DNA of 64,000 nt, taken from Antiaris toxicaria. Its lineage: Eukaryota; Streptophyta; Magnoliopsida; Rosales; Moraceae. Position numbers and translations under genes: made by a program. This document shows positions 59,202 to 64,000 of this stretch, one piece after another. The notes below the pieces were generated by a model. That model worked only from the letters and a program-made list of their open reading frames with translations. It was not told the origin of the DNA and made no database searches. The stretch spans positions 72,384,501 through 72,448,500 of the forward strand of contig CP141154.1 of the NCBI GenBank assembly GCA_035233585.1. The letters run 5' to 3'. How positions within the stretch are numbered: position 1 is the stretch's first letter; each line of letters starts with the position of its first letter.

Positions 59202-59482
59202 ACGAATGATTTCGATGGATGAAGCCGCCGAAATTGAGGGTTCCACCAACCCATTAGAAGCAGAGGAATGGTTGTCCTCACTCCACATAATTCTGGAATT
59301 TATGAATTTAAATGATCAAGAGAGGATCATGTGTGCAACTTTTGTATTGAAGAAAGATGCAAGATTTTGGTGGGATACGGTCAAGCTGAGAAGGAACATG
59401 TTCACAATGTCATGGTTAGATTGCTTAGAGGAATTTAACCAAAAGTACTATGACCCCGCGTTGCTGTAGCCCCAACAGAGGG
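59202..59482 (+). pseudogene. gag2 of element 2, Gag core fragment
   Basis: Homology resumes after the LTR-B' insertion: EGSTNPLEAEEWLSSLH, LNDQERIMCATFVLKKDARF, SWLDCLEEFNQKYYDPALL, then TAG at 59467-59469. These are standard plant gypsy Gag motifs. A base lost near 59226 shifts the frame at the KPPK.EGS junction. It is cut at 59482 by the LTR-E element; the rest of gag2 and pol of element 2 would lie to the right of the window. Confidence 0.85.
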
Positions 59483-62400
59483 TGTCATAATCGTAAAATT
59501 TTATTGTTTCTAGAAATTTTATATAGCTTGTGTGCTCTATGATTTTCATGTGAAAAACTATAAAATATGTGTTTTAATATTATTTAGAAGGCACAAAAAT
59601 GTTTGGATAATGCAGACAAGAGTGTGCTCAGAAACGAGAAATTTTACCGAAACCGAAATCGGATGAATTATGCCTTTTTGGTTTCGAAAATTTTGAAAAT
59701 ATACTATAAACCACTAAAAGACAAAATACTTACAGCATTGATTTTTAGGCAAACTGGAGCGAAATAAGGAAAACTAATCACGCGGACAGGCTCAGTAACT
59801 CGTCTATGCGATTTCGGTGCAAAAATCTTCGGTTTGACTTTTGGTCAAAAGTTTGACTCCAAATATATATAAGAAGTCAAAGATTGAGTGTTTGCCTTTG
59901 AATGGATATAAGGATACATTCCAATCCAAGGGCTAGGGTTTAAAGTCAAGAAAAATCAAGGGCTAAGATGCAAAGTCAACTAGAAAAAGTCAAAGAAAGT
60001 TAAGCAAAATTCATGAAGTTTCTAAGGCATGAAAGGTGGCGGATTTTGGCTGGAAAAACAGAAAAAAATCTCCCCAATTTTGTTTAATTATAAAGCAGCC
60101 CTTAAAGGTTTCAAAAATTACACAAAAAGCTTGCAAAAATGCACTTAAAACATTGCAAAAAGGTCCCTCAAAATTCAGCCATTAAAGCCCACGGTTTTGG
60201 CTATGAAAAACAGAAAAATTTTCAGCCAAACTTTGCTTCTTTTCTACCCAAACAGCCGTGAGATTTCCTCCCCCTAAAATAGAAAAGAAATTCTTCAAGT
60301 TTGATTCAAGAAAGAGTGAAAAATTCATCACAAGGTTCAAGTTATCAAGCAAGCAAGGTAATCCTTCATTTTGCCATCATTTCTTCTTGTTTTTCATGAA
60401 GAAAAACCGTGTATTATGGGCTGATTTGAAGTGAGAAAAATCAGTTTCTGTTTCATTGATTTATGCTTGAAAGTGTGTAAATGGTGAATGATTAAAACAA
60501 GTGTGAAATCATGAGTAAGAAAATCAAGTTATATGTGTGTTTTTCCTTCACCAAACCGTGGGTTATTAGGGTTTGGAAAGATAAAATTTTCATGTTGTTT
60601 TGTTTGATTTTAATTTGAAAATCATGTGGGAATGTGAAGAAAGAAATAGATGAAATGTGATTGAAAAACATTCAATGTTGTTGCTTGTTTTTCAAGTAAA
60701 AACCGTGGGAAAGAAAGGAAGAAAAAAATGAGATTTGTGTTGATTGTGTGTGATAGATGTGATGTTGATTTTGTGTAGAAAACACGAAAGAAAAATGGAA
60801 ATGAAACCAAAATTTTGAGATTGATTTTCCAAGGAAAATCCATGGGATAATGTGTGGAATTTTGAAGAGTTATGTTAGAGTTTTATGGTGAAAAATGAAT
60901 GTGTTGATGTGGAAAACAAATAAGAAAAATTTGAGTTATAAAACAAAAATTTTTGTTTAGGGTTTTTGGGGAAAAACCGTGAGTTTAGTGGAAAATGAGG
61001 AAGTTTTGGTAAGTTATGAAATGTGTGATTTGAGTATAAAAGCCGGGCCTAAAAATGATAAGGAATAGGTTGAAATCCCGTTAAAAACGAGCAAGTTTTG
61101 TGATGAAATTTTACGTTAAAAGTTTGTAATTTTTACGTAAAATTAGGTTTGTGGTATAGTACATGGCAGGGTAGAATAGGATAGATGGTTTCGAGGCGTT
61201 TCCTAAACGCCGGGAACCTAGAATTTCAGCGGAAATGCTGCCGAAATTTTGAGAACGCCCGACTAGCAATTTGGTAAATAAGAGGTAAAAAGTACGGTCA
61301 GGAACCGGAAACCCGAGGCCCCTCGGAAACCTAAGCTCGAGAAGAAAATAAGGGACGATTACATAACTTGTAAAATAGTCATTTGAGGTCCTGAAAGGCT
61401 AGAAAAACGAGAAACGACCCCGAGGGTCAGAATAGTACCACCCGAGGGTTGGGTGAATAGTAACCAGAGCGTTTTGGCAGAAAATATTATAAGAGCTTGA
61501 GAAAACCTGTGAAACATTATTTTAGGATTTTTGGGATCAAAAAATCCAGATAAAATGATAAAATGAGGATCTCTCGATCTATATTCCCGTCAGGGGCAAA
61601 ATGGTCGTTTTGACCAAAATTTTCTAAATTGTCAGAAAAAGGTCATAAAAGCCTCAGAATAATTTTATTAAAATTCTAAGGCTAAAATAGAGTGGTAAGT
61701 CAGAAAAACGAGGGAAAAACCCGTTAAGGACGAAATGGTCATTTTGCCAAAAGTTAGGGGCAAAACGGTCATTTTATCAAAAAGTTCATAAAAGTAATAT
61801 TAAGGCCCGGAATAGTAGTTTATGCAGCAGAATGATTCCAGAATTTAAAAATATGAATCCTAAAATGAATAATTAAGAATTTCAATTAGAAATTTTATAC
61901 TTTCACTATATTTTAGATATGAAGTGAATAGTAAAAATAACTGTAATTTATTTTGGTTATAGGAAAGCAACCAAAAGGCGAATTAAGGAAGCTGGTTGAC
62001 TCAGGAAAGGAATCGCTAGTAAAATAACGGTAAGTTCAGACATTTATTTGTCTGCAGCATGAATTTACTCAGTATGTTTATGTGATATAGATGATAGAAA
62101 TTTAGTAGTCAGGTGCGGTAAGCACACTAACGTAAGATATAAAATCTTAAGAAAACTACAGAATAAATTACAGAATAAATTACAGAGAGTTCCAGACCCA
62201 GGAGGTAGCATAATTGCCACCGGTTAGGAACCACCAGAAACTTAGTAATTAAATCAGTATTGGCGTACCAGCCTCCCACACAGGTGGAGGTTTCTCAGAT
62301 TTCAGTTACAGTTATAATAGGACTCCAAACTGCTGGTGATTCATCCCGGGTTTGGATGTCTGATATATTCAGACTGTAGAGGATTGGCCAGTGGATTGCT

Positions 62401-63143
62401 CCCCAGAGTCCTTCTTAGTTATGCACGTACTACGGTACGACCAATTCAGGGGTCCAATAGCAGAATCCAGTAAAAGATAAATACTTAAGATTTCAGAACA
62501 GTCATAATTGAGCATAAAACGTACTAACTATATGTGTAGTAGCTTAGATCCCAGTTAACATGAATAGTATTGATCAAAGTCAACCTTACTATTCATGGTC
62601 AAAAGTTAAAGTTACTGTTCACGTGCATAGTATTTTCATGATTGTGTGATTTATGTTCCTGCATGTATGTTTGAACTTACTGAGCCTGTCGCTCACCAGT
62701 TTATTCATGTTGCAGGTAAGAAACCTGTACACCAGTAGATAGAGGATGGACGAGGAGCGGGATTGCATCTGCCTTCAGGGCTAGGCGAGGGGAATGGTCC
62801 TACTGCTATTTTCCACTAAGCAGATTAAATGTATTGTTTTGAGAGCATATTTTAAGTTGTATTTTGAAAATATGTCATAATGTAAATTATGTACAACCAG
62901 TATAATAGTAGTATATCCTACGTTTTATGTTGCTTATATTTTTACAGTTCACAATCACCAACCGTTTTAAAAAAAAATCCCTTGGTTTTCAGATTAAAAA
63001 TCATTTTAATTACAAATAGTAATTTAACAAGAACAAGTTACAAGTAAGATGTCGGTGACCCATTGAGGTAACGGGCTACCATAGTGGACTTTAGAGCTCT
63101 ACTATGCTAGTACTGTAGCCTCAATTCAGGGTGGGGCGCCACA
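59483..63143 (+). mobile_element. LTR-E, 5' LTR of another gypsy element
   Basis: This 3661-bp LTR starts TGTCATAATCGTAAAATTT and ends GGGGCGCCACA, followed by a PBS. It interrupts gag2 after CAACAGAGG, so AGAGG (59478-59482) is the expected left target duplication; the right one is outside. It shares modules with LTR-A and B: hairpin 61108-61143, GTAAGTT hairpin 62030-62068, CCTCCCAC/GTGGAGG hairpin 62272-62290, and TTGCAGGTAAG at 62710-62720. Confidence 0.88.
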
Positions 63144-63145
63144 GT

Positions 63146-63156
63146 TGGTATCAGCG
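63146..63156 (+). other. Primer binding site of the LTR-E element
   Basis: TGGTATCAGCG starts 3 bases after the LTR end, one base from TGGTATCAGAG (initiator tRNA-Met type). Confidence 0.8.
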
Positions 63157-63276
63157 TAGTTGACCATGTCCCTCAAGGCCCGATGTGCATCCCGTTCATC
63201 GATCCAAGTAAGTTAATTTTATTTTATGATTAGTAGCATGTTTATTTATATAGAGTGCACCTTATGTAGGAGTGAA

Positions 63277-64000
63277 ATGACGAGGCCACATCACTACCGA
63301 CCATATTCATACCGAGGTAGGGGTCCTCCTAAGGTGTGGACCAGACCCATAATTAGACCGCCTCCACCCCAACAACCGACGGTATAACCCGTGGCACCAG
63401 CCAATCTAGCTAGTTCCAGAAAGGTGCAGGCCACTATTAGGGCACCAACCCCTCCAACCAGTACGCCATCCCCCACCTGTAGTAGTTGATATACTAGTAG
63501 TAGGTGGTCGAGACCATATTGGGTCCAGGGTATCGGCCAAAGCTACATGGACATTTAGAGCCTGCTTGCCCCCTAGTTTCGATGGAGGACACCAGTCCCC
63601 ACTAGTACATGATTGGCTACACACTGTGGAGTTGATTTGTCGATCATGTGATATCGGCAGATTATTGGGTCATTTTAGCAGTGAGTACTTTTCAGGGAGA
63701 TGCTCGAGTTTACTAGGAATACTGTGATCAAGAGGCATTACTGAGGCTTAATTGGGCTGATTCTTATCGGATCATGAGACAACAGTTTCCCTAGAGGAGC
63801 CCAGAGCCGACCCCACTTCCTCCAGCTAGGGAGGAAAGCACACCACCGACATTACCTCGGATAACTGATGTTAGGGATTATTTACAGAGGATTGAGAGGT
63901 TCCAGATGGCACCTAGGGATACAGTGCTGACTTACGCCGTGCGATTCAAGGAAAACATGGTTAAAAAGTGCCCACTCTCAAACTTTTCTGATGAAGACTT
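63277..64000 (+). pseudogene. gag1-like ORF of the LTR-E element (runs off window)
   Basis: ATG at 63277 begins MTRPHHYRPYSYRGRGPPKV, like MTRPPYMRPHPYRLRGL of element 2. After a stop and shifts, other frames show HIGSRVSAKATWTFRACLPP, SFDGG, HDWLHTVELI and, near the window end, YAVRFKENMVKKCPLSNFSD. These match the gag1 of LTR-A elements segment by segment. So gag1 occurs in two LTR families. The rest is beyond 64000. Confidence 0.7.

Larger units (their letters stand above)
52167..59206 (-). mobile_element. Solo LTR-B' (minus) in gag2, ACGAA target duplication
   Basis: The insert runs 52172-59201, with ACGAA at 52167-52171 and 59202-59206. Minus-strand reading starts TGTAACAACCGGGAAAATTC and ends GGGGCGTCACA. 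It contains a solo LTR-C (54031-56501). Without that and its duplication it is about 4554 bp. It is related to LTR-B (same TATA position, GC-rich block, hairpin) but diverged and shorter. TATA box at 58757-58767 (minus), hairpin at 57717-57752, splice-like module at 52527-52537. Confidence 0.92.

Overview
This window looks like transposon-dense heterochromatin from a flowering plant. It is AT-rich, has no intact host gene that I can recognise, and is built almost wholly from nested LTR retrotransposons. The species cannot be named from the sequence. The main players are Ty3/gypsy elements whose integrase C-terminus and pol order resemble the Tekay/Del chromoviruses, with unusually long LTRs (about 3.6 to 5.9 kb). 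There is also one Ty1/copia family with LTRs of about 2.45 kb. I use private labels. LTR-A is about 3.56 kb. LTR-B is 5.3 to 5.85 kb, and B' is a related 4.55-kb form. LTR-C is the copia LTR. LTR-D is at least 4.6 kb. LTR-E is 3.66 kb.

Layout: 1-1435 is the 3' end of an LTR-D inserted in a copia RNase H gene. The copia remnant and its 3' LTR follow (1436-4261), then an inverted partial copy of the same LTR (4262-4960). The stretch 4961-9324 is low-complexity, probably older DNA with two MITE-like elements and a long-TIR element. From 9325 to 32464 lies a minus-strand gypsy element: its 3' LTR-A (9325-28965) is broken by a copia solo LTR (10069-12540), an LTR-D (15002-19665) and an LTR-B (19828-28689), and that LTR-B itself holds a solo LTR-A (24014-27575). 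Its pol remnant is at 28966-32464. From 32465 there are plus-strand gypsy sequences in the order truncated LTR-A, gag-pol remnant, LTR-A (41017-50439, split by a 5851-bp solo LTR-B), then a second internal region whose gag is split by a minus-strand solo LTR-B' (52172-59201, itself holding a copia solo LTR, 54031-56501). That second gag is cut again by an LTR-E element (59483 onward) that runs off the window. Several insertions were delimited by matching 5-bp target-site duplications.

All coding regions are pseudogenes. In the plus-strand pol, the RT, RNase H and integrase active sites are each damaged by changes of the G-to-A type, and most stops fit C-to-T or G-to-A decay, as expected of long-methylated DNA.

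The most interesting signal is architectural. These gypsy elements carry an extra Gag-like reading frame (gag1) between the primer binding site and the usual gag-pol frame. It appears in two LTR-A copies and again in the LTR-E element. The LTRs also share short modules that outlive their general divergence: a hairpin whose stem sequence changes while pairing is kept, a splice-acceptor/donor fusion motif (YTGYAG followed at once by GTAAG), repeated GTAAGTT hairpins, a CCTCC/GGAGG hairpin, and clusters of ACACGGGCGTGT palindromes.
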